Assembly: GCF_010500845.1 (NCBI RefSeq)
Contig: NZ_JAAAMI010000001.1
Location: 806,001 to 870,000 of the forward strand
Direction: 5' to 3'
DNA from: Flagellimonas sediminis
GTDB lineage: Bacteria; Bacteroidota; Bacteroidia; Flavobacteriales; Flavobacteriaceae
DNA length: 64,000 nucleotides
This document shows positions 27,113 through 34,916 of the stretch, piece after piece. The notes under the pieces are model-generated. The model did no database searches and was not told where the DNA came from. It saw only the letters and a program-made list of their open reading frames with translations. Position 1 is the stretch's first letter. The number at the start of each line of letters is the position of its first letter. Both the position numbers and the translations under genes were made by a program.

Positions 27113-28783
27113 ATGAAATTTAGTAAGCTTATAAAAAGCATGATCATGACCACGGGAATTTTGTTCCTGTGGTCTTGTTCTTACAAAAAGGATGATACCC
27201 CTAAGGGTATAGAGCACATCGTGATCATCGGCGTGGACGGTATGAGTCCCAATGGGATTCAAAGGGCACATACGCCCATGATGGACTCCATGATACAAAA
27301 TGGGGCCGCCACCATGCATGCCCGTTCCGTATTGCCATCAAGTTCCAGTCCCAATTGGGCCAGTATGATCATGGGGGCCGATACCGAACAACACGGGGTC
27401 ACTTCCAACGGATGGGAAAAGTTTGACCATCAATTGCCACCCGTAGTAGCGACCAAAAATGGAACCTTCCCAACCATTTTCACCTTGTTCCATGACCAAC
27501 AGCCCGAAGCCCATGTAGGTGCTATTTACGATTGGGATGGCTTTGGACGTTTGTTTGAAAAGGAGGATGTCGATTTTGATGTTGACGGGGACCACGAGGA
27601 CAATACCACACAACAGGCCGTAAACTACATCAAGGAACATACTCCAAAGTTCACCTTTGTGCATTTGGATCATGTAGATCATGCAGGCCATGCCTTGGGC
27701 CATGGGAGCCCAGAATATTACAAGTCCGTAGAAAAGGCGGACTCTTTGATTACCGAAATTGTCAACGCGACCAAGGAAGCGGGCATTTTTGAAAAGACCC
27801 TGTTCATTGTTTCTGCCGATCACGGTGGAATCGGTTTTGGGCACGGGGGTGAAAGTTTGGCCGAAATGGAAATACCCTTTATCCTTTATGGTGCAGGAAT
27901 CAAAAAAGGATATCAGATTGAAGAGACCGTATACCAATACGACAATGCAGCCACGGTGGCCTATGCTATGGGATTGCAAACTCCCCAGTCATGGATCGGG
28001 AGGCCCACTAAAGGAGCTTTTATCGGTAATGAAAAACCCAACTTGACCTATAGGCGAAAAGAGCAGATAACCCAACCAAAGATTCTTCCGGATGCAGGCT
28101 ATTTTGAGCCTGCAGGAGGAGTTTTTAAGGCGGATTCCGTTGCCGTGGTGATGCAGAATCCCAACAATGTGGGTGAGATAAGGTATACCATTGGAAATGC
28201 TGTTCCGACCATGGAAAACAGCAAGGTGTATCAAGATACTTTTTACCTGAAACAAACCGAGATTGTAAAGGCCGGAATTTTTCAGGGTGACCAATTGGTG
28301 AGTACGATTGCGGAGGCCAACTTTAGATTGGTTCCCGAAAACAAGGAAGAACCTGTTTCCTATGCCATTTACTACGGCGATGGAATGAATAAATTACCGG
28401 ATTTTTCTACCTTGAAGCCTGTAAAAGAAGGATTTGCGATGGAATTCTCCCATAAACAAGCCCTGATGGAAGATGTGCAACAAGAACAGGTGGCCTTGGT
28501 GTTGGAAAGCTATTTGGATATTCCTGAAGATGGGAAATATGGCTTTTTCACCAATAGTGATGACGGGAGTAAACTCTACATTGATGGAAAATTGGTGGTG
28601 GACAACGATGGGGACCATGGGGTCATGGAACGTGGCGAAGCCATTGAACTGACCAAAGGCAAACATTTGATTAGGGTAGAATTTTTTAACGGAGGGGGAG
28701 GCTACCACTTGGATGTGAAATACCAAGGAGCCAACATCCCGAAACAGATCATTCCCGCCAATCATTTATACAGAGAAAAATAG
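27113..28783 (+). CDS. alkaline-phosphatase-superfamily lipoprotein with C-terminal PA14 domain
   Basis: 556 residues. Lipobox LWSC near residue 22, then an alkaline phosphatase/nucleotide-pyrophosphatase fold (about 35-300): metal ligand in VIIGVDGMSPN, Ser nucleophile in the SSSSPNWASMIMG loop, HLDHVDHAGHALGH, and VSADHGGIGFGHGG. From about residue 400 there is a PA14-like domain (YGFFTNSDDGSKLYIDG, VVDNDGDHG), which usually binds glycans. Known relatives hydrolyse phosphate mono- or diesters or phosphonoacetate. I infer surface processing of a phosphorus-containing glycan or lipid headgroup before SusCD uptake. It follows susD by 5 bp. Confidence 0.85.
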   Translation: MKFSKLIKSMIMTTGILFLWSCSYKKDDTPKGIEHIVIIGVDGMSPNGIQRAHTPMMDSMIQNGAATMHARSVLPSSSSPNWASMIMGADTEQHGVTSNGWEKFDHQLPPVVATKNGTFPTIFTLFHDQQPEAHVGAIYDWDGFGRLFEKEDVDFDVDGDHEDNTTQQAVNYIKEHTPKFTFVHLDHVDHAGHALGHGSPEYYKSVEKADSLITEIVNATKEAGIFEKTLFIVSADHGGIGFGHGGESLAEMEIPFILYGAGIKKGYQIEETVYQYDNAATVAYAMGLQTPQSWIGRPTKGAFIGNEKPNLTYRRKEQITQPKILPDAGYFEPAGGVFKADSVAVVMQNPNNVGEIRYTIGNAVPTMENSKVYQDTFYLKQTEIVKAGIFQGDQLVSTIAEANFRLVPENKEEPVSYAIYYGDGMNKLPDFSTLKPVKEGFAMEFSHKQALMEDVQQEQVALVLESYLDIPEDGKYGFFTNSDDGSKLYIDGKLVVDNDGDHGVMERGEAIELTKGKHLIRVEFFNGGGGYHLDVKYQGANIPKQIIPANHLYREK

Positions 28784-28784
28784 C

Positions 28785-30059
28785 ATGCATATCAACTTCA
28801 AAAAATCAGGTTTTTTTGCCGTTCTGTTTTTTACGGCTTTGATAGTAAAAGGCCAAAAGCAGCAATTGCCTGCTTGGCAACCTGGTTTTTTGGACATCCA
28901 CCACATCAATACTGGTAGGGGCGATGCTGCTTTTGTGGTTTTTCCTGATGGCACCACCATGTTGGTGGATGCCGGGGACATGTCCGAGACCCATCCTAGG
29001 ACCACATCTAGCAGAAATGCCGAATTGGTTCCGAACAGGTCAAAGACCGCACCCCAGTGGATCGTGGATTACATCGACCAGTTTCTGCCCAAAAGACAAG
29101 AGCGAAAATTGGATTATGCCCTCATCACCCATTATCACGATGATCATTTTGGGGAAATTGATTCCTTGCGAAAAACAGCTCCGGGAGGGTATCAATTGAC
29201 CGGAATCATGGAAGTGGGAACCCTTATCCCTATCAAAAAATTGATCGATCGCGGATTTGAATTCCCCATCAACCTGAAAGATTCCAAAGTACAGGCAGAG
29301 GAACGTTTCTCAAGCGATGCCTATGGCATGATACCGACCTTGAAGGAGTACTGGAAGTTTGTCGATTTTCAGTCCAAAAAGGTTGGATTGATCAATGAAG
29401 CCTTGAAGGTGGGTCGTTCGGATCAGATCGTTTTGAAAAATAACCCAAAGGGTTATCCGGAATTCTCGATACAGAACATTGCCTCCAACGGAAACATTTG
29501 GACAGGCTACGATGATTCCTTTTACGCTTTGTTCCAACAAGGGCAATATCCCGGGGAGAATCCATTGAGCAACGGTATCCGAATCGATTACGGCAAGTTC
29601 AACTATTACACGGGCGGTGATATTTCCGGCATAGACGGCATGGGTCAGACGGATTTGGATGCCTTGGAATCCCACGTGGCCCCGGCAATCGGCCCGGTGG
29701 ATGTGGCCACACTCAACCATCACGGCAACCGCGATTCACAGAATCCATTTTATGTTCGGACCATCCGACCCCGTGTCTGGATCCAACAAAATTGGACAGC
29801 TGACCACCCTGGTGAGGAAGTTTTAAGAAGAATGACATCAAAACAATTGTACCCTGGCGAACGCGATATTTTTTCAACCATTATGCTCCAAGGCACCAAG
29901 GATGTGATCGGGGGCAGGTTGGACCAATACAAAAGCCAAAAGGGACATATTGTAGTACGGGTTTACAATCACGGGGATTCGTACGATATTTATGTGTTGA
30001 ACGATTCATCGGAAGAAAGGGAAATACTAGCGAAATATGGACCATATGAAGCACGATAG
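28785..30059 (+). CDS. exported metallo-beta-lactamase-fold hydrolase
   Basis: 424 residues with a signal peptide ending about VKGQK. The MBL fold starts with HHINTGRGDAAFVVFPDG and TMLVDAGD, the metal motif is THYHDDHFGE (H-x-H-x-D-H), and further ligands lie in LNHHGNRDSQ. The order resembles ComEC/Rec2-type MBL proteins, many of which are phosphodiesterases or nucleases. An exported phosphodiesterase acting on the imported ligand would fit this operon. It begins one base after the preceding stop and overlaps the PLP-enzyme gene by 23 bp. Confidence 0.83.
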   Translation: MHINFKKSGFFAVLFFTALIVKGQKQQLPAWQPGFLDIHHINTGRGDAAFVVFPDGTTMLVDAGDMSETHPRTTSSRNAELVPNRSKTAPQWIVDYIDQFLPKRQERKLDYALITHYHDDHFGEIDSLRKTAPGGYQLTGIMEVGTLIPIKKLIDRGFEFPINLKDSKVQAEERFSSDAYGMIPTLKEYWKFVDFQSKKVGLINEALKVGRSDQIVLKNNPKGYPEFSIQNIASNGNIWTGYDDSFYALFQQGQYPGENPLSNGIRIDYGKFNYYTGGDISGIDGMGQTDLDALESHVAPAIGPVDVATLNHHGNRDSQNPFYVRTIRPRVWIQQNWTADHPGEEVLRRMTSKQLYPGERDIFSTIMLQGTKDVIGGRLDQYKSQKGHIVVRVYNHGDSYDIYVLNDSSEEREILAKYGPYEAR

Positions 30060-31407
30060 GCACAACGGGGAATCTGTTGTGGAAGGCGACATCAACCTTA
30101 CCTCTGCCAGAGGAGAATGGTTGAAGGAAGAAGTGAACGACCAGACCAAGGAGCTGTTGGAAAAGGATGCCAAATACTTTTTGCACCAATCCATGTCCAC
30201 CCCGTGTTTGGACGTTTTAAAAAATTGCGAAGGCTCTTATTTGGAGAGTATCTCTGGGAAAAGATATCTGGATTTTCATGGTAACAATGTGCACCAAGTA
30301 GGGTTTTCCCATCCCAAAATGGTGAGTGCGCTTATGGGCCAACTGCAGGAACTTACGTTTTCAACCCGAAGATATACCAATGAAAAGGCTATCAAGTTTG
30401 CGGAGAAACTGACTTCCTACACTCCAAAAGGTCTTAACCGTATTTTGCTTACCCCAAACGGAAGTTCTGCAATCAGCATAGCCTTGAAACTGGCCCGCGC
30501 GGTAACCGGTAAGCACAAGGTAGTTTCTTTTTGGGACTCGTTCCATGGGGCCAATTTAGATGCCATCAGTGTAGGGGGAGAATCCATTTTTCAGGAACAT
30601 ATGGGCCCTTTGATGCCTGGTGTGGAACGCATTCCGCCTCCTATTACCTATCGCGGTATTTTTGAAGGAAACGAGGAGAAGGCATTGGAGTATTTGGAGC
30701 ATGTGTTGTCCAAGGATGATGAGATCGGTGCCTTTTTGGCCGAGACCATTCGCAATACCGATGTGCAGATTCCAACCGCAAAATATTGGCAAGGCGCCCG
30801 TGAACTTTGTGATAAGTATGGGGTGTTGTTGATTTTGGATGAAATTCCGATTGCCTTCGGTCGTACCGGAAAAATGTTTGCCTACGAACTGTTCGGAATT
30901 GAACCGGATATCCTTTGTTTGGGCAAGGGCTTGGGTGGAGGTATTGTTCCCCAAGCTGCCATTGTGACCCGTGAAGAGTACAACCGTTTCGGTCATATTT
31001 CTTTGGGACACTATACCCACGAAAAAAGTCCATTGGGCTCCGTAGCCGGATTGACCCTTTTGGAAATCATTGAAGAAGAAAAATTGTTGCAAAAGGTAAA
31101 GGCAGATGAGGAATTCATGAAAAAGGCCCTTTACAAAATGCATCGAAAATATTCCCTGATCGGTGATGTACGAGGAGTAGGTCTGTTGTGGGGTATCGAA
31201 TTGGTCACCAACCGGACCACCAAGGAAAAAGCGACTGCCGAAGCCGAGGAAATCATGTATGAATGTTTAAAAAATGGGTTGAGTTTCAAGGTTTCCAAAG
31301 GAAACGTCCTGCAACTCTCACCTCCCTTGACCATTTCTCGGGAAGAACTGGAAAAAGCTTTGGAGATATTGAACGACGCCTTCCTAAAAACAAATGCCAT
31401 AGCCTAA
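30037..31407 (+). CDS. class-III PLP enzyme of the PbfA / ethanolamine-phosphate phospholyase type
   Basis: 456 residues of aminotransferase class III. Visible: pyridine-ring loop LTPNGSSAISIALKLARA, SFWDSFHGANL, LILDEIPIAFGRTGKM with the PLP Asp, and the Schiff-base lysine in LCLGKGLGGGIVPQA. Close relatives include (R)-1-hydroxy-2-aminoethylphosphonate ammonia-lyase (PbfA), which makes phosphonoacetaldehyde, and phosphoethanolamine phospholyase, which makes acetaldehyde, ammonia and phosphate. Beside a TIGR03364 oxidase and PhnX-like hydrolase, PbfA-like activity is the better guess. It is cytoplasmic (no signal peptide) although its operon neighbours are exported. A second ATG at 30046 is a possible start. 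Confidence 0.82.
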   Translation: MDHMKHDRHNGESVVEGDINLTSARGEWLKEEVNDQTKELLEKDAKYFLHQSMSTPCLDVLKNCEGSYLESISGKRYLDFHGNNVHQVGFSHPKMVSALMGQLQELTFSTRRYTNEKAIKFAEKLTSYTPKGLNRILLTPNGSSAISIALKLARAVTGKHKVVSFWDSFHGANLDAISVGGESIFQEHMGPLMPGVERIPPPITYRGIFEGNEEKALEYLEHVLSKDDEIGAFLAETIRNTDVQIPTAKYWQGARELCDKYGVLLILDEIPIAFGRTGKMFAYELFGIEPDILCLGKGLGGGIVPQAAIVTREEYNRFGHISLGHYTHEKSPLGSVAGLTLLEIIEEEKLLQKVKADEEFMKKALYKMHRKYSLIGDVRGVGLLWGIELVTNRTTKEKATAEAEEIMYECLKNGLSFKVSKGNVLQLSPPLTISREELEKALEILNDAFLKTNAIA

Positions 31408-32996
31408 TGAAAAAAATCAACGAACTACTTATCTTTTTGTTTTTGGGCATTGCCCCGATGATGGCCCAGTCGGAGCCACAGATCTTGGTACAGCCCTATC
31501 TGCAGAATGCCGAACCCAATTCCATCACCATTATGTGGGAGACCACCAATGGCGAGGAAAGCATCGTTGAATATGGAACTACTCCAAAACTGGGCAAAAA
31601 GGCCGCAGGTGAAGCCGAAGACATCAATTTTTCGGATTTTCGGGTACATACCGTGAAGTTGACAGGTTTGGAACGTTTTACAGAATACTACTATCGGGTA
31701 AAGACCGGTAAGGCCAAATCGGACATCTATCAATTTAAGACCCCACCCTTTGCCAGTGATGAGGAATCGTTCAATATTGTTGCCATGAGCGACATGCAGT
31801 ACGATAGCCAAAATCCGAACAAATTTTCCGAAGTGGTGAACGAGGGCATCATTCAATATTTGAAAAAGGAATATGGCGGCAAATTGCCCGATAATCTGGC
31901 CATGGTCATGATTCCGGGAGACTTGGTTCAGAGCGGCAGCCAATACTATCAATGGAAGGAACATTTCTTCGACCCTGCACAAAAATTGTTTGCCGAAGTG
32001 CCGGTGTATCCTGTTTTGGGAAACCATGAGCGAAACTCCATTTTTTACTTCAAATATTTCAGTCTTCCCGAGAACGGAACCCCTGCCTATGCAGAGCATT
32101 GGTGGTACAAGGATTATGGAAATACCCGGGTGATCGGGTTGAACTCCAATGATGGTTATCGGGATTTGAGAGAGCAATACGAATGGCTGGAAAAGGTTTT
32201 GACAGATACGGAAAAGGATGATAATATCGACTTTGTTTTTGCCCAACTCCACCATCCTTATAAATCGGAACTTTGGATTCCAGGGGAAGAAGAGCCCACA
32301 GGAAAAGTGGTAAAAATGTTGGAGGAGTTTTCAACCAAAACGGGTAAACCCAGTATTCACTTTTTCGGTCATACCCATGCCTACTCAAGGGGTCAATCCA
32401 GAGACCACAAACATTTGTGGATCAATGTGGCCTCCGCCGGTGGTGCCATCGACAATTGGGGGGAGTTTGAAGGACGCGATTATGACGAGTTCACGGTTTC
32501 CCAAGACGAATATGGTTTCGTGATGGTGGAAGTGGACGGTAACCGGAACGACCCGAAATTCACCATTAAGCGAATCAGTCGTGGCAACGAAAGCAAGCTT
32601 AGGGACAATGAGCTTCGCGATAGTATTACCATTTGGAGATTGGAAAAGAAACCTGAAACGCCCAAAGCAGTTTCGCCTACAAACAATGTGGAAGTTGAAG
32701 ATGAATTTGCCACATTGAAGGCTGGGGAATTTTCAAGTTTGATGAGCGGGGCCTTCCTTGCCGCAGCGCATTGGCAGGTTTCTGAAACCAAGGATTTTGA
32801 AAAATTGGCACTGGACAGTTGGAAACAATACGAAAACTGGTACTATGAGGAAGACCGTCAAAAAGATGACAACCTTACCGACGAAAGAACCAAAAGATTG
32901 AAACCCGGAACCACCTATTATTGGAGGGTCCGTTACCGCGACCAAAACCTGAACTGGAGTGATTGGTCCGAAACAGCATCATTTAAAACCAAATAG
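31407..32996 (+). CDS. secreted purple-acid-phosphatase-like metallophosphoesterase
   Basis: The ATG at 31407 overlaps the previous stop (TAATG) and opens a signal peptide (MKKINELLIFLFLG...MMAQ). 529 residues. An N-terminal FnIII-like domain (VQPYLQNAEPNSITIMWET in outline) as in purple acid phosphatases is followed by a calcineurin-like core with MSDMQYDSQN, MIPGDLVQSG, LGNHERN, QLHHPYKS and FFGHTHAYSRGQ. A C-terminal FnIII-like repeat ends with YYWRVRYRDQNLNWSDWSE. It hydrolyses phosphate esters or diesters outside the cytoplasm. It is the sixth gene of the SusCD operon, 3 bp before the next. Confidence 0.88.
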   Translation: MKKINELLIFLFLGIAPMMAQSEPQILVQPYLQNAEPNSITIMWETTNGEESIVEYGTTPKLGKKAAGEAEDINFSDFRVHTVKLTGLERFTEYYYRVKTGKAKSDIYQFKTPPFASDEESFNIVAMSDMQYDSQNPNKFSEVVNEGIIQYLKKEYGGKLPDNLAMVMIPGDLVQSGSQYYQWKEHFFDPAQKLFAEVPVYPVLGNHERNSIFYFKYFSLPENGTPAYAEHWWYKDYGNTRVIGLNSNDGYRDLREQYEWLEKVLTDTEKDDNIDFVFAQLHHPYKSELWIPGEEEPTGKVVKMLEEFSTKTGKPSIHFFGHTHAYSRGQSRDHKHLWINVASAGGAIDNWGEFEGRDYDEFTVSQDEYGFVMVEVDGNRNDPKFTIKRISRGNESKLRDNELRDSITIWRLEKKPETPKAVSPTNNVEVEDEFATLKAGEFSSLMSGAFLAAAHWQVSETKDFEKLALDSWKQYENWYYEEDRQKDDNLTDERTKRLKPGTTYYWRVRYRDQNLNWSDWSETASFKTK

Positions 32997-32999
32997 AAA

Positions 33000-34076
33000 A
33001 TGAAAAACAAGATGTTACTTTTGATGGCTGCCATGGCAGTTTTTCTAAAGATCAGTGCACAGGATTCCGATACGAAGGTCATTTTGATTACACTTGATGG
33101 GTACCGCTGGCAGGAATTGTTTACGGGTGCCGACCCTTTATTGATCGGTAACAAGGATTATGTTCATGAGATGGATGCATTAAAAGAAGCCTTTTGGAGG
33201 GAAACTCCTGAGGAAAGAAGGGAGGCCTTGATGCCCTTTTTCTGGGCCCAAGTTTCCAAAATGGGGCAGTTGCATGGGAACAGGACCTTGGGGAGCAAAG
33301 TGAACCTTACCAACACCATGTGGTTTTCTTACCCTGGTTACAACGAAATCTTGACAGGAACCGCGGATGATAAAAATATCCGAAGCAACGATAAGATTGA
33401 AAACCCCAATACCACCATTTTGGAGTTGTACAATAACACACCAGAAGGGAAAGGGAAGGTAGCCGCTTTTGGCAGTTGGGATGTGTTCCCTTATATCATC
33501 AACGAAGAGCGCTCTGGCATTCCCGTAAATGCGGGGTATGAAAAAGCTAAAGGCGAAGATCTTACCGAGAGGGAAAAAATGCTCAATGATATTCAGAGAC
33601 AAGCCCCTATTATCTGGGAATCCGTTAGGTTGGATGTGTTCACGCACAACTACGCCTTGGAAGAAATGAAAAAAAACCATCCCAAAATGGTGTATATCTC
33701 TTATGGTGAGACCGATGATTTTGCCCATGGCGGATTCTATGATTTTTATTTACAAGCAGCTAATCGCACCGACTCGATGATCCATGAACTATGGGATTTC
33801 ACCCAACAGGATGATTTTTATAAAGATCAAACGGTTTTCATCATCACCACAGACCATGGAAGGGGCACCGAACCTTTGGATACCTGGAGAAGTCATGGAG
33901 CGGACATAAAGGGAGCGGACCAAGTTTGGATGGTCACTTTTGGAAAGGGTATAAAACCAACTGGTGAAATTAAAACGGAAGAACAACTCTATTCCAACCA
34001 GGTTGCACCAACCATTTTGAAAAAGTTAAAGGTTGCCCTACCCACGGAAATGATGGGTCAACCCCTGAAAGATTAA
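33000..34076 (+). CDS. exported alkaline-phosphatase-superfamily enzyme
   Basis: 358 residues with a signal peptide to about KISAQ. Alkaline phosphatase superfamily motifs: VILITLDGYRWQE (metal Asp), the nucleophile region NTMWFSYPGYNEILTG, SYGETDDFAHGG and VFIITTDHGRG, with a late histidine in TWRSHGAD. It is shorter than classical phosphatases and lacks the PA14 tail of the other family member in this operon. The substrate is unknown; phosphate-ester or phosphonate-ester cleavage in the periplasm is the likely role. It is last in the operon, before the strong terminator. Confidence 0.85.
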   Translation: MKNKMLLLMAAMAVFLKISAQDSDTKVILITLDGYRWQELFTGADPLLIGNKDYVHEMDALKEAFWRETPEERREALMPFFWAQVSKMGQLHGNRTLGSKVNLTNTMWFSYPGYNEILTGTADDKNIRSNDKIENPNTTILELYNNTPEGKGKVAAFGSWDVFPYIINEERSGIPVNAGYEKAKGEDLTEREKMLNDIQRQAPIIWESVRLDVFTHNYALEEMKKNHPKMVYISYGETDDFAHGGFYDFYLQAANRTDSMIHELWDFTQQDDFYKDQTVFIITTDHGRGTEPLDTWRSHGADIKGADQVWMVTFGKGIKPTGEIKTEEQLYSNQVAPTILKKLKVALPTEMMGQPLKD

Positions 34077-34126
34077 GTTTAAGTAGGTTTAAATTCAGTT
34101 AATTAGTTTGCGTTTATTTGTGATGC

Positions 34127-34151
34127 ACCCACACTTTTAGTGTGGGTTTTT
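34127..34151 (+). terminator. intrinsic terminator of the SusCD-phosphatase operon
   Basis: ACCCACACT (34127-34135) pairs with AGTGTGGGT (34139-34147) around a TTT loop and runs into TTTTT. It ends the operon that starts at susC and separates it from the sulfur island. Confidence 0.85.
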
Positions 34152-34222
34152 CATATTTGGACCGTAAGTAAACGGGAATTTCATTTTTAAAATATTTACC
34201 TTAGGGGGCCTATACCAACAGC

Positions 34223-34855
34223 ATGGAAGAAGATCTTATTGGAACATTCAGCAATTATTTTGAGCCACCCCTGATCGAGGAAATCCTACAGGTAGGAAAA
34301 CTTATGGAAGTACCCGCGGGCGAAACCATCATGGATATAGGTCAATACATCCGAAGTATGCCCTTGCTTCTATCCGGGGCCATAAAAGTGCTGAGGGAAG
34401 ATGAAGAAGGGGATGAGCTACTCCTGTATTATTTGGAGCAGGGAGAAACCTGCTCTGTGACCATGGCCTGCTGTATGGGGCATACCAAAAGCGAGATCAG
34501 GGCCATTACCGAAACCGAAGTCCGGGTTATCATGGTCCCTGTTCAGAAGATGGAGGAATGGATGGCCAAGTACCAGGGCTGGCGTAACTATGTGTTCGAT
34601 AGCTACCATAACCGATTGAATGAATTGCTCCAGACAGTGGACAGCATTGCCTTTAAGAATTTAGACCAGAGGCTGGTAGAGTATCTTAAAAAGAAAGTGG
34701 AAGTGACCAACGATAATAAGATCAGGAGCACCCACCAAGAAATCGCCTATGATCTGCACACTTCAAGGGTGGTGGTTTCCAGATTATTGAAAAAGCTGGA
34801 AAAAATGAAAAAGCTGAAATTGCACAGGAGTTATATCCATGTCTTAGATTTATAA
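34223..34855 (+). CDS. Crp/Fnr-family regulator of the sulfur island, cysteine-bearing
   Basis: 210 residues: N-terminal beta-roll (about 20-115), dimerisation helix (about 115-145) and a C-terminal winged helix with recognition region THQEIAYDLHTSRVVVSRLLKKL. It is not a canonical Fnr (no N-terminal iron-sulfur cysteines). Instead it has Cys77 and an adjacent pair Cys83-Cys84 in the beta-roll (ETCSVTMACCMGH), possible redox or persulfide sensors. Six promoters within the next 9 kb carry the palindrome GTAAC-N4-GTTAC at a fixed spacing; the first lies directly after this gene. Role as their activator is inference. Confidence 0.85.
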   Translation: MEEDLIGTFSNYFEPPLIEEILQVGKLMEVPAGETIMDIGQYIRSMPLLLSGAIKVLREDEEGDELLLYYLEQGETCSVTMACCMGHTKSEIRAITETEVRVIMVPVQKMEEWMAKYQGWRNYVFDSYHNRLNELLQTVDSIAFKNLDQRLVEYLKKKVEVTNDNKIRSTHQEIAYDLHTSRVVVSRLLKKLEKMKKLKLHRSYIHVLDL

Positions 34856-34857
34856 TT

Positions 34858-34901
34858 GTGCCCTTTGTTACTGTGGGCTGCCGTTAGGCACTATATTTTT
34901 G
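34858..34901 (+). promoter_or_regulatory. Crp/Fnr-type operator and promoter of the SulP gene
   Basis: Degenerate left half GTGCC (34858-34862), CTTT, right half GTTAC (34867-34871), then 22 bp, then the -7 box TATTTTTG (34894-34901), 15 bp before the ATG. Weakest of six sites, but spacing is identical to the others. Confidence 0.55.
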
Positions 34902-34916
34902 CGCAAAACCGATCAG

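Noticed and set aside
31263..31406. Upstream extension of the purple-acid-phosphatase-like gene
   Set aside because: It overlaps the PLP-enzyme gene in another frame and would hide the signal peptide that begins at 31407.
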